A program made the translations under genes and the position numbers. From the NCBI RefSeq assembly GCF_001854325.1, contig NZ_CP017754.1, forward strand, positions 3,844,001 through 3,908,000: a stretch of 64,000 nt of DNA. The letters run 5' to 3'. The stretch's first letter is position 1. Every line of letters starts with the position of its first letter. This DNA comes from Cupriavidus malaysiensis. GTDB lineage: Bacteria > Pseudomonadota > Gammaproteobacteria > Burkholderiales > Burkholderiaceae. The notes beneath the pieces were generated by a model. It saw nothing but the letters and a program-made list of their open reading frames with translations, was not told the DNA's origin and did not search any database. Positions 29,289 to 36,698 of the stretch are shown one piece after another.

Positions 29289-30065
29289 TCACCCGAAGGC
29301 CGGGTTGCCCTCGGCGCGGAAACGGCTGCCCAGGCGGTAGCGGTTGCCGGGATGCAGGCAGCGCACGAAGGTCACCGGCGTGCCATGGGTCCAGGTGCGC
29401 CGCGTCAGCAGCAGGCAGGGCTGGGCCGGCGGCATGTCCAGCAGGGCCGCCTGCTCGGGGGTGGCCGAAATCGCGTCGACCACATGCTCCACTTCATCGT
29501 AGGGCACGTGCCGCAGCAGGTACTCGCCCGGCTGGGTCTGGCTGAAATCCTGGCTGATGAAGGCCGGCGCCAGGCGCGGATTGACATAGCGGTCCTCCAG
29601 CTGCACCGGCACGCCGTCCTCGCGATGCACGCAGACCGAGTGGAAAACGGATTCGCCGGTGTGCAGCTCGAGCGCCGCCGCCACCTCGATCGAGGCCGCC
29701 ACCCGTTCGACCAGCACCACGTCGCAGGCGTAGTCGTGGCCGCGCATGCGGATCTCGTCCTGCAGGTTGACCACTGACAGCAGCGTCGACTGCGGCCGGT
29801 GCTCGGCCACGAAGGTGCCCACGCCGGCCACCCGCACCACCCTGCCCTGCTCGGCCAGTTCGCGCAGCGCGCGGTTGGCCGTCATGCGCGACACATTGAA
29901 CTGGTTGACCAGTTCCTGTTCGGAAGGCACGCGGTCGCCCGGCCGCCACGCGCCGCTCTGGATCTGGCGCGCGATGTATTCCTTGACCTGCTGGTAGCGG
30001 GCGGCGGGCGCGGCTTCGTGCTGCGCGCGCGACGGGCGCGCATTGGCGCCGGCGGTTTGGTTCAT
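29289..30065 (-). CDS. hutC: histidine utilisation repressor HutC (GntR family)
   Basis: GntR/HutC-type repressor released by urocanate in studied bacteria. The 258-residue protein has an N-terminal extension of about 20 residues, a winged helix-turn-helix (RVPSEQELVNQFNVSRMTAN at about 44-63) and a UTRA effector domain at about 100-245 with the conserved LLTRRTWTHG segment. The start at 30065 lies 4 bp after the stop of the ABC ATPase gene, so hutC is the last gene of the importer operon. Since an operator of the same type lies ahead of that operon, HutC is probably autoregulated. Confidence 0.94.
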   Translation of the reverse strand: MNQTAGANARPSRAQHEAAPAARYQQVKEYIARQIQSGAWRPGDRVPSEQELVNQFNVSRMTANRALRELAEQGRVVRVAGVGTFVAEHRPQSTLLSVVNLQDEIRMRGHDYACDVVLVERVAASIEVAAALELHTGESVFHSVCVHREDGVPVQLEDRYVNPRLAPAFISQDFSQTQPGEYLLRHVPYDEVEHVVDAISATPEQAALLDMPPAQPCLLLTRRTWTHGTPVTFVRCLHPGNRYRLGSRFRAEGNPAFG

Positions 30066-30069
30066 ACGT

Positions 30070-30858
30070 TCAATGCTCGGCCGCGGCCAGGGCCTCGGCA
30101 CGGATTTCCTCGGTTAGCCGGGCCTTCAGGGTAGAGAACTCCGGCGAGGTCTTGATGGTGTAGTGGCGCGGATGGGGGAAATCCACCGCGATCTCGCTCT
30201 TGATCCGACCCGGCCGCGCGGAGAAGACCGCTACCCGGTTGGCCATGAAGATGGCCTCGTCGATATCGTGCGTGACGAATAATACCGTCTTGCGCGAGGC
30301 CTCCCATATCCCGAGCAGCAGTTCCTGCATCAGCACGCGCGTCTGGTTGTCGAGCGCGCCGAAGGGTTCGTCGAGCAGCAGGATCTTGGGGTCGTTGGCC
30401 AGCGCCCGCGCAATCGCAGTGCGCTGCTGCATGCCGCCCGAGAGCTGCTTGGGGAAGTGCTGCTCGAAGCCGCGCAGGCCGACGCGCTGGATGAAGAAGT
30501 CGCTACGCTCGCGCTGCTCGGCCTCGCTCATGCCGCGCTCACGCAGGCCGAAGCGCACGTTCTGCTCGATGGTCAGCCAGGGAAACAGCGTGTAGGACTG
30601 GAACACCATGCCGCGGTCGGCGCCCGGGCCCACCACCGGCTGGCCGTCGAGCAGCACGCGCCCGCCGGAAGGCGAGTCCAGGCCTGCCACGATGCGCAGC
30701 AGGGTCGACTTGCCGCAGCCCGAAGGCCCGAGGATGGTGACGAAATCGTTGTCGCGCACTTCGAAATCGACCGGCTGCAGCGCCTGCAGCGGCGCGTGGC
30801 CGGCGCCGCGCGGGCTCGGGAAACTGCGCGAGACCTGCTGGATGGACAAGGCGCTCAT
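30070..30858 (-). CDS. ABC transporter ATPase, NitT/TauT type
   Basis: ATP-binding subunit of 262 residues with Walker A GPSGCGKST (about 46-54), the Q-loop in FQSYTLFPW, signature LSGGMQQR (about 143-150), Walker B ILLLDEPFGALD and the switch histidine in THD. This variant is typical of nitrate/sulfonate/taurine and hydroxymethylpyrimidine importers. The ATG at 30858 overlaps the permease stop by 4 bp. Placed between the permease and hutC, it belongs to a HutC-controlled importer; substrate inferred only from that linkage. Confidence 0.94.
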   Translation of the reverse strand: MSALSIQQVSRSFPSPRGAGHAPLQALQPVDFEVRDNDFVTILGPSGCGKSTLLRIVAGLDSPSGGRVLLDGQPVVGPGADRGMVFQSYTLFPWLTIEQNVRFGLRERGMSEAEQRERSDFFIQRVGLRGFEQHFPKQLSGGMQQRTAIARALANDPKILLLDEPFGALDNQTRVLMQELLLGIWEASRKTVLFVTHDIDEAIFMANRVAVFSARPGRIKSEIAVDFPHPRHYTIKTSPEFSTLKARLTEEIRAEALAAAEH

Positions 30859-31727
30859 TGGATCGCACTCCAGGGAAAGAGGCGCTGGTTGGCCTGCTTG
30901 AAGAACAGGTCCGATACCAGGCCGATGCAGCCGATCACGATGATGCCGAAGATGATCTGGCCGGTATTGAGCAGCGCCTGGCTGTCGGTGATCATGTGGC
31001 CGATGCCCGAGGACGAGCCGATCAGTTCGGCCACGATCACGTAGGTCCAGGCCCAGCCCAGCACCAGGCGCAGGATCTCCGCGATCTCCGGCGCGGCGCC
31101 GGGAATCAGCACCCGGCGTACGATGCCGCGGCTGTTGGCGCCGAGCGTGTAGGCCGCCTCGACCAGGTCGCGGCGGGCCCCGCCCACCGCCACCGCCACC
31201 ATCAGCACGATCTGGAAGAAGGAGCCGATGAAGATGACCAGCAGCTTCTGTGTCTCGCCGATGCCCGCCCACAGGATCAGCAGCGGAATGAAGGCCGAGG
31301 CCGGCAGGTAGCGGCAGAAGGAGACGAAAGGCTCGAAGAAGGCTTCGGCCGCCTTGTAGGCGCCCATCAGGATGCCCAGCGGCACCGCCAGCACCGCGGC
31401 CAGCGCGAAGCCGCCGAGCACGCGCCACACGGTCATGCCGATGTCGCCCAGGAAGCCGTACTGCGTGAACAGCAGCCAGCCCTCGTGCGCCATCGCCAGG
31501 GGGTCGGCGAGGAAGGTGCGCGGCACGAAGCCGCCCAGCGTCGCCAGCGCCCAGATGGCGAAGAACAGCACGAAGAAGGACAGCCCCAGCAGCCAGCGCG
31601 TGCGCGGCGAGACCGGCACCAGCGGCGCCAGCCACGGATGGCGGCGCCGCACGGACGCCGCCGCGGGCACGGCCGAGGCGGCCAGTGGTGCCGGGGCCGG
31701 AGAGGAACCGGTATGCGCTTGCGTCAT
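30855..31727 (-). CDS. ABC transporter permease, NitT/TauT type
   Basis: Inner-membrane permease of 290 residues with six predicted helices after a 40-residue cytoplasmic N-terminus. The EAA coupling loop appears as EAAYTLGANSRGIVRRVLIPGA, beginning near 193. It belongs to the BPD_transp_1 family. It starts 15 bp after the substrate-binding protein gene and overlaps the ATPase gene by 4 bp. Together they form a complete importer of one permease (homodimer) plus ATPase plus binding protein. Confidence 0.93.
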   Translation of the reverse strand: MTQAHTGSSPAPAPLAASAVPAAASVRRRHPWLAPLVPVSPRTRWLLGLSFFVLFFAIWALATLGGFVPRTFLADPLAMAHEGWLLFTQYGFLGDIGMTVWRVLGGFALAAVLAVPLGILMGAYKAAEAFFEPFVSFCRYLPASAFIPLLILWAGIGETQKLLVIFIGSFFQIVLMVAVAVGGARRDLVEAAYTLGANSRGIVRRVLIPGAAPEIAEILRLVLGWAWTYVIVAELIGSSSGIGHMITDSQALLNTGQIIFGIIVIGCIGLVSDLFFKQANQRLFPWSAIQ

Positions 31728-31742
31728 GGCCTCACCATCCGA

Positions 31743-32699
31743 TCAGCGCAGGAAACGCGCGTCATACAGCGCCGTCACGTCCGGCACCTGGCGGATCACG
31801 CCGATCTCGAGCAGTACCGCGGCCGCCTCCTTGCTGAAACTGGCCAGCTCGCCGCCGAAGAACTTGCGGTTGGCCTCGCGGTCCTGCCAGCGCAGGTAGG
31901 CGGACGACTTGGCAAACTGCTCACCGGTCTGCTTGACGGCGGCTCCCATGATCTCGTTGGACTTTTCCGGCTCCTTGCGGATCATCTCCAGCGCCTCGAA
32001 ATAGCTGTCCACCAGCGCCTGGGCCGCCTTGGGATTGTCCTTGAGCCACTTGGGTGCGCAGCCCAGCGTGTCGGTCACCATCGGGTAGTCGAGCGTGGTA
32101 GCCAGGATCTTGCCCTTGTCGGGATTCTGGCGCACCGAGGAGAGGTAGGGCTCGTAGGTCATGGCGGCGTCGTTCTGGCCGCTGACGAAGGCCTGCGCGG
32201 CCGCCTGCGGCGACAGTGTGACGGTCTTCACGTCCTTCAGCGTCATGCCGTTCTTGCGCAGCATCCAGGCCAGGCCGAAGTAAGGCGCGGTGCCCGGTGC
32301 ATCGACACCGACCGTCTTGCCCTTCAGGTCGGCGAAGCCCTTGACGTCGGCCCGCACCGCCAGGCCGTCGGCACCATAAGACTTGTCGAGCTGGACGATC
32401 TGCGTGATCGGCACGCCGTTGGCATTCCACGCCACATGCGTCTCCACCGTGGTGGCGGCGCACTGGATGGCTCCCGAGGCCAGCGCCAGGTGGCGGTCCT
32501 TCTGCGGGATCATCTTGATCTCCACATCCACGCCGTGCTTCTTGAAGATGCCGGCGCGCTCGGCCAGCGTCAGCGGTGCAAAGCCGGTCCAGCCGCTCAT
32601 GCCCAGCGTCACCGGAGTGTTCTGGGCGTGGGCGGCGCCAGCGGCCGCGGACAGGACGAAGGCCGCGCAGGCGGCACGGCGAAGACTGCGAATTCCCAT
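31743..32699 (-). CDS. ABC transporter substrate-binding protein, NitT/TauT (SsuA/NMT1-like)
   Basis: Periplasmic binding protein of 318 residues with a Sec signal (RRAACAAFVLSAAAGAAHAQ, cleavage after about residue 25). It has the NMT1/SsuA fold: GMSGWTGFAPLTLAERAGIFKKHG near 33-56 and DLKGKTVGVDAPGTA near 122-136. Relatives bind sulfonates, nitrate, pyrimidines or aromatic compounds. AGGAGAG lies seven bases before the ATG at 32699. As the first gene of the importer-hutC operon, its promoter contains HutC-type sites. A urocanate, histidine or other imidazole ligand is inferred. Confidence 0.92.
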   Translation of the reverse strand: MGIRSLRRAACAAFVLSAAAGAAHAQNTPVTLGMSGWTGFAPLTLAERAGIFKKHGVDVEIKMIPQKDRHLALASGAIQCAATTVETHVAWNANGVPITQIVQLDKSYGADGLAVRADVKGFADLKGKTVGVDAPGTAPYFGLAWMLRKNGMTLKDVKTVTLSPQAAAQAFVSGQNDAAMTYEPYLSSVRQNPDKGKILATTLDYPMVTDTLGCAPKWLKDNPKAAQALVDSYFEALEMIRKEPEKSNEIMGAAVKQTGEQFAKSSAYLRWQDREANRKFFGGELASFSKEAAAVLLEIGVIRQVPDVTALYDARFLR

Positions 32700-32811
32700 G
32701 GTTGGCTCTCCTAGGCTGGTGTGCGGGCAACGCCGGCACCCCTTCGGGCGGCGTGCTCCGCGGCGGCGCCGTCGCGGCGGCGCCTTCTGTTTCCGGGCAA
32801 TCTAGCAAGCC

Positions 32812-32821
32812 TGTATATACA
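32812..32821. promoter_or_regulatory. HutC-type operator upstream of the importer-hutC operon
   Basis: TGTATATACA at 32812-32821 is identical to the core of the hutU operator. It lies about 113 bp upstream of the binding-protein start. The rest of the gap 32700-33041 is AT-richer than its neighbours between 32805 and 32885. Confidence 0.65.
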
Positions 32822-32973
32822 AAACAATTTCGGACTTTCCCGGGTGCTTTTCCGGGAAATAACCGATATGAGCCGAAAGTCATGCTGTATGCGGCACGTA
32901 TCGTGCACCAGTCCGGCGCTGGCCCTGTACCCGCGCACCGCTCCGAAGCGCACCGGCACCACGCCAGCTGTGT

Positions 32974-32983
32974 TGTATAGACA
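32974..32983. promoter_or_regulatory. possible second HutC-type site
   Basis: TGTATAGACA differs from the perfect core at one base. It lies 153 bp beyond the first site, in the same gene-free gap (32700-33041). It might assist looping or be chance. Confidence 0.4.
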
Positions 32984-33041
32984 GGAATGGCAAACCCGGC
33001 AATCCCAGCAAGAGGCATGCCCGGCCAGCGCCGGGGGAGGC

Positions 33042-34028
33042 TCAGGTGCCGAGGAAATCCGCCACCGTGGGGTAACGCAGGCGCACGCGCAGTTCGCGCT
33101 TCAGGCGGGTGTTGTCGAGGCGGCGCGACTCGCTCATGAAGCTCAGCAGGCTCGGCTCCACCTGCTCGGCCAGCAGCCGGCGCGTCAGGCGCGGCGGGCG
33201 TGGCAGCCCGCGGCGGTCGGCGACGAGATCGAAGTAGTCGCCCATGCGCAGCTCGGAATCGTCGCTGGCGTGGACGACACGCTGGGGCCGGCCGCGGAAC
33301 AGGGCAGCCACCAGCACGCGGGCAAGGTCGTCGGCATGGATATGGTTGGTGTAGACGTCTTCCTGCGCCACCAGCGCGGGCGTGCCGCGCGCCAGGCGGG
33401 CCAGCGGCAGCCGCTCGGCGGCGTAGATGCCGGGAATGCGCACGATGCCGGCCCGCCAGCCGGCGGCGGCACCGAAGCGGCGCACGGCACGCTCGGCCGC
33501 TACCCGGCGGCGTGCCCGCGGCGTGGTCGGGCTGAGACGCCGCGTCTCATCCACGCGCGCGCCACCGAGGTCGCCGTAGACGCCCGAGGTGCTGGCATAG
33601 ACCAGCGCCGGCCGGGCCGCCCGCCCCGGTTCAAACGCCCGGTGCCCGGCCCGCTCGGGTAGAATACCGGGCTTGCCCCGGCGGGGGGCGCCGGCATGCC
33701 GGGCACGCCGCCAGGGACGGCGGCGCAGCACGCCCAGCAGCGCCCGGGTGCGCGGATCGTCCTCGCCCTGCGGCGGCGGCGGCGCCAGGTGCAGCACCCG
33801 CCCGGCCAGTCCGCGCAGGCGCGCCAGGCTTGCCGGCCGGTCCAGGTCCGCCACCAGCGGCACGGCGCCGGCCGCGCGCAAGGCGTCGCGACGCCCGGGT
33901 TGGGAAGTGACGGCAAAGATGCGCAGGCGCGCCGCCAGCAGTGCGAGGCAGCGCCCCCCCACATCGCCACAACCGACAATCAGCAGGCGCGGGCGCCGCA
34001 GGCGCGAAGGCTTAGGATTCTTGCTCAT
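33042..34028 (-). CDS. NAD(P)-dependent epimerase/dehydratase-like (extended SDR) protein
   Basis: A 328-residue Rossmann-fold protein with nucleotide motif IVGCGDVGGR (about 17-26), the LHLAPPP block (about 79-85), the YASTSGVYGD segment with Ser/Tyr (about 144-153), and NHIHADDLARV for substrate and cofactor support. Related proteins are annotated as nucleoside-diphosphate-sugar epimerases of unknown substrate. Residues about 104-140 are an Arg/Pro/Gly-rich stretch that looks like an insertion relative to the compact family pattern. The start at 34028 has no clear ribosome site and is only 9 bp from the start of the divergent reductase gene. Confidence 0.8.
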   Translation of the reverse strand: MSKNPKPSRLRRPRLLIVGCGDVGGRCLALLAARLRIFAVTSQPGRRDALRAAGAVPLVADLDRPASLARLRGLAGRVLHLAPPPPQGEDDPRTRALLGVLRRRPWRRARHAGAPRRGKPGILPERAGHRAFEPGRAARPALVYASTSGVYGDLGGARVDETRRLSPTTPRARRRVAAERAVRRFGAAAGWRAGIVRIPGIYAAERLPLARLARGTPALVAQEDVYTNHIHADDLARVLVAALFRGRPQRVVHASDDSELRMGDYFDLVADRRGLPRPPRLTRRLLAEQVEPSLLSFMSESRRLDNTRLKRELRVRLRYPTVADFLGT

Positions 34029-34037
34029 CAAGTGATT

Positions 34038-35102
34038 ATGGCTTATCAAGTTACCGTCATGCCAAGCGGCCGCCAATTCGAGGCGGCAGCCGACGAAACC
34101 ATCCTGAGCGCGGCCCTGCGCCAGGGCATCGGCCTGCCCTACGGCTGCAAGAACGGCGCCTGCGGCTCCTGCAAGGGCCAGGTGGTGAACGGCTCCGTGG
34201 TCCAGGGCGATCACGCCGCTTCCGCGCTGACGCAGCAGGAACAGACCGAAGGCGGTGCCCTGTTCTGCTGCGCCACGGCCAGCTCGGACATCACCATCGA
34301 GTGCCGCGAAGTACACGGCGCCGGCGACATCCCTATCAAAAAGGTGCCCTGCCGCGTGGTCGGGCTAGAACGCGCCGCCGACGACGTGGTCGTGGTCCGG
34401 CTGCAACTGCCGGCCACCGAGCGCCTGCAGTTCCTGGCCGGCCAGTATGTCGAATTCCTGCTGCGCGACGGCAAGCGCCGCAGCTACTCGATCGCCACCC
34501 CGCCGCACGAGGAAGGCCCGCTCGAACTGCACATCCGCCACATGCCGGGCGGCGTGTTCACCGACTATGTGTTCGGTGCCAAGGAAGGTGCGCCGGTCAT
34601 GAAGGAGCGCGACATCCTGCGCTTCGAAGGCCCGCTCGGCAGCTTCTTCCTGCGCGAGGAGTCGGACAAGCCCATCATCCTGCTGGCCTCCGGCACCGGC
34701 TTCGCGCCGATCAAGGCCATCGTCGAGCATGCCGCCTACACCGGCATCACCCGGCCGATGACCTTGTACTGGGGCGGACGCCGCCCGCGCGACCTGTATC
34801 TGCACGCGCTGTGCGAGAAATGGGCGCGGGAACTGCCCAACTTCCGCTACGTGCCGGTGGTGTCCGATGCGCTGGCCGAGGATCAGTGGCAGGGCCGCAC
34901 GGGCTTCGTGCACCAGGCAGTGATGGCTGACCACCCGGACCTGTCCGGCCACGAGGTGTACGCCTGCGGCGCGCCGGTGATGGTCAACGCCGCCCGCCGC
35001 GACTTCACCTCGACGTGCCGCCTGCATGAGGACGCCTTCTTCGCCGACTCGTTCACCTCGGAAGCGGACCTGCATCCGGCGGGCGACAAGCCGGCCGCCT
35101 GA
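34038..35102 (+). CDS. CDP-6-deoxy-delta-3,4-glucoseen reductase-like flavoprotein (ferredoxin-NAD reductase type)
   Basis: A 354-residue electron-transfer protein. It has an N-terminal plant-type [2Fe-2S] domain with Cys37, Cys42, Cys45 and a fourth Cys at 77 or 78 (GCKNGACGSC; ALFCC), an FAD domain with RRSYSIATPP (about 151-160), and an NAD(P) domain with LLASGTGFAPIKA (about 215-227) and the terminal YACGAPVMV. It resembles AscD-like reductases and oxygenase reductase components, but no dehydratase or oxygenase partner is nearby, so the electron acceptor is unknown. It is an apparently single gene, divergent from the epimerase-like gene. Confidence 0.9.
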   Translation: MAYQVTVMPSGRQFEAAADETILSAALRQGIGLPYGCKNGACGSCKGQVVNGSVVQGDHAASALTQQEQTEGGALFCCATASSDITIECREVHGAGDIPIKKVPCRVVGLERAADDVVVVRLQLPATERLQFLAGQYVEFLLRDGKRRSYSIATPPHEEGPLELHIRHMPGGVFTDYVFGAKEGAPVMKERDILRFEGPLGSFFLREESDKPIILLASGTGFAPIKAIVEHAAYTGITRPMTLYWGGRRPRDLYLHALCEKWARELPNFRYVPVVSDALAEDQWQGRTGFVHQAVMADHPDLSGHEVYACGAPVMVNAARRDFTSTCRLHEDAFFADSFTSEADLHPAGDKPAA

Positions 35103-35177
35103 GCGCCCCGGCGCAGGTGCAGGCGTCCCCTTCACGCAACAGCACGGCCGCGATGCCCGGGACCGCCAACATTCGCT

Positions 35178-35206
35178 TTGACACCCGGGCGCATGCGCCT
35201 TATATT
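35178..35206 (+). promoter_or_regulatory. strong sigma-70 promoter ahead of the argD leader
   Basis: TTGACA at 35178-35183 and TATATT at 35201-35206 with an ideal 17-bp spacer. It is the best-matching promoter I found in the window. Transcription should start at about 35213, within a base or so of an ATG at 35214. Confidence 0.8.
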
Positions 35207-35212
35207 TGCCGC

Positions 35213-35345
35213 CATGAACTACGCAACCAATACCCGACGCAGCTTCCGTACGTCGCTCCCCACCGGGGTGCCGCGCGGCTGACCGTCGACAGCGTCTGTT
35301 CAGGTCAACAAGCCACGGGCAACCCCCGTGGCTTTTTGTTTTTGT
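35213..35345 (+). ncRNA. candidate leader RNA or small RNA upstream of argD
   Basis: From the predicted start near 35213 to the terminator T-run at about 35340 the transcript would be about 130 nt. It contains a 22-codon open frame (35214-35282, starting MNYATNTRRSFRT, four Arg codons), a hairpin pairing TGACC at 35280-35284 with GGTCA at 35303-35307 (inner pair ACAG/CTGT), and a terminator hairpin. No second promoter is visible between the terminator and argD at 35406, so argD may depend on read-through (attenuation). Alternatively this is a free-standing small RNA. Confidence 0.5.
35311..35345 (+). terminator. intrinsic terminator/attenuator before argD
   Basis: AGCCACGGG (35311-35319) pairs with CCCGTGGCT (35325-35333) around a 5-base loop, followed by TTTTGTTTTTG. 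It stands 60-odd bases upstream of argD in the same orientation. Confidence 0.85.
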
Positions 35346-35405
35346 TTCCGCTTTCTTCGCTGGCTTTCCGCCTCTCCCGACCCACGCCGACCCCTGGAGT
35401 CCGCC

Positions 35406-36596
35406 ATGGCATTTGCTGATGAGTTTCCCGTCCAATCCCTGATGTACATCACCAACCGGCCCGAACTGGTCTTCACCGAAGGCAAGGGCTCGTGGCTGAC
35501 GGACCAGCACGGCAAGCGCTATCTGGATTTCGTGCAGGGCTGGGCGGTCAACTGCCTGGGCCACTCGAACCCCGGCATGATCGAGGCACTGACCAAGCAG
35601 GCGCACAAGATCATCAACCCGAGCCCGGCCTTCTACAACGAGCCGATGATCGCGCTGGCCAAGCTGCTGACCGACCACAGTGGCTTCGACAAGGTCTTCT
35701 TCGCCAACAGCGGCGCCGAGGCCAACGAAGGTGCGATCAAGCTGGCGCGCAAGTGGGGCCGCAAGCACAAGGACGGCGCCTACGAGATCATCACCATGGA
35801 CCACAGCTTCCACGGCCGCACGCTCGCCACCATGAGCGCGTCGGGCAAGGCAGGCTGGGACACCATCTTCGCGCCGCAGGTGCCGGGCTTCCCAAAGGCC
35901 GAGCTGAATGACCTGGCGTCGGTCGAGGCGCTGATCAACGACAAGACCGTGGGTATCATGCTCGAGCCGGTGCAGGGCGAGGGCGGCGTGATCCCCGCCA
36001 CGCGCGAGTTCATGCAAGGCCTGCGCGCGCTCGCCGACAAGCACAAGCTGCTGTTCATCGTCGACGAAGTGCAGACCGGCTGCGGCCGCTGCGGCACGCT
36101 GTTCGCGCACGAACTGTCCGGCGTGCAGCCGGACATCATGACGCTGGGCAAGGGCATCGGCGGCGGTGTGCCGCTGTCGGCCCTGATGTGCACGGCGGCC
36201 GTGGCCAGCTTCGAAGCCGGCGACCAGGGCGGCACCTACAACGGCAATCCGCTGATGACCGCGGTGGGCTGCTCGGTGATCGAGCAGCTGACCGCGCCGG
36301 GCTTCCTGCAGAGCGTGCAGGACAAGGGCGCCTACCTGCGCGAACAGCTGCTGGCCCTGTCCGGCGAGTTCGGCCTCGGCGGCGAGCGCGGCGAAGGCCT
36401 GCTGCGCGCGCTGGTGCTGAACCGCGACATCGGCCCGCAACTGGTGGAGGAAGCACGCGAACTGCAGCCGCAGGGCCTGCTGCTGAACGCGCCGCGCCCC
36501 AACCTGCTGCGCTTCATGCCGGCCCTGAACGTCGAACGCGAAGAGATCGACCTGATGATCGGCATGCTGCGCGGCCTGCTGAAGAAGCTGGCCTGA
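35406..36596 (+). CDS. argD: acetylornithine/class III aminotransferase
   Basis: PLP-dependent aminotransferase of 396 residues, class III. The PLP lysine is Lys249 in TLGKGIGGG and the cofactor aspartate Asp220 in [24 protein letters not shown] (about 101-115) marks the acetylornithine aminotransferase group, which makes N-acetylornithine in arginine synthesis and often also acts on succinyl-diaminopimelate. CTGGAG lies six bases before the ATG at 35406. A longer in-frame start overlaps the terminator T-run and is unlikely. The gene is single, behind a promoter-terminator leader; other omega-aminotransferase substrates cannot be excluded. Confidence 0.88.
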   Translation: MAFADEFPVQSLMYITNRPELVFTEGKGSWLTDQHGKRYLDFVQGWAVNCLGHSNPGMIEALTKQAHKIINPSPAFYNEPMIALAKLLTDHSGFDKVFFANSGAEANEGAIKLARKWGRKHKDGAYEIITMDHSFHGRTLATMSASGKAGWDTIFAPQVPGFPKAELNDLASVEALINDKTVGIMLEPVQGEGGVIPATREFMQGLRALADKHKLLFIVDEVQTGCGRCGTLFAHELSGVQPDIMTLGKGIGGGVPLSALMCTAAVASFEAGDQGGTYNGNPLMTAVGCSVIEQLTAPGFLQSVQDKGAYLREQLLALSGEFGLGGERGEGLLRALVLNRDIGPQLVEEARELQPQGLLLNAPRPNLLRFMPALNVEREEIDLMIGMLRGLLKKLA

Positions 36597-36637
36597 AGCG
36601 CGCCACGCCAAAACCGAGCGTCAAGCACAAGGTCTTG

Positions 36638-36697
36638 GCTCCCTCTCCCGCAAGCGGGACAGGGAGCAGGCCTGCGGCGGGCGGAAAACCGCCCGCC
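36638..36697. repeat. two palindromes between argD and livF
   Basis: The first arm pair, GCTCCCTCTCCCGC and GCGGGACAGGGAGC (36638-36667), has one mismatch and resembles the dispersed intergenic palindromes (REP-like, CCCTCTCCCGC) seen in many GC-rich proteobacteria. The second, GGCGGGCGG and CCGCCCGCC (36676-36697), is perfect with an AAAA loop. Lying between convergent genes, they may act as transcription ends, though neither has a good T-run. Confidence 0.65.
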
Positions 36698-36698
36698 C

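Noticed and set aside
35214..35282. The 22-codon frame ahead of argD as a confident gene
   Set aside because: It would be leaderless and very short. I keep it only as part of the candidate leader RNA, since nothing proves translation.
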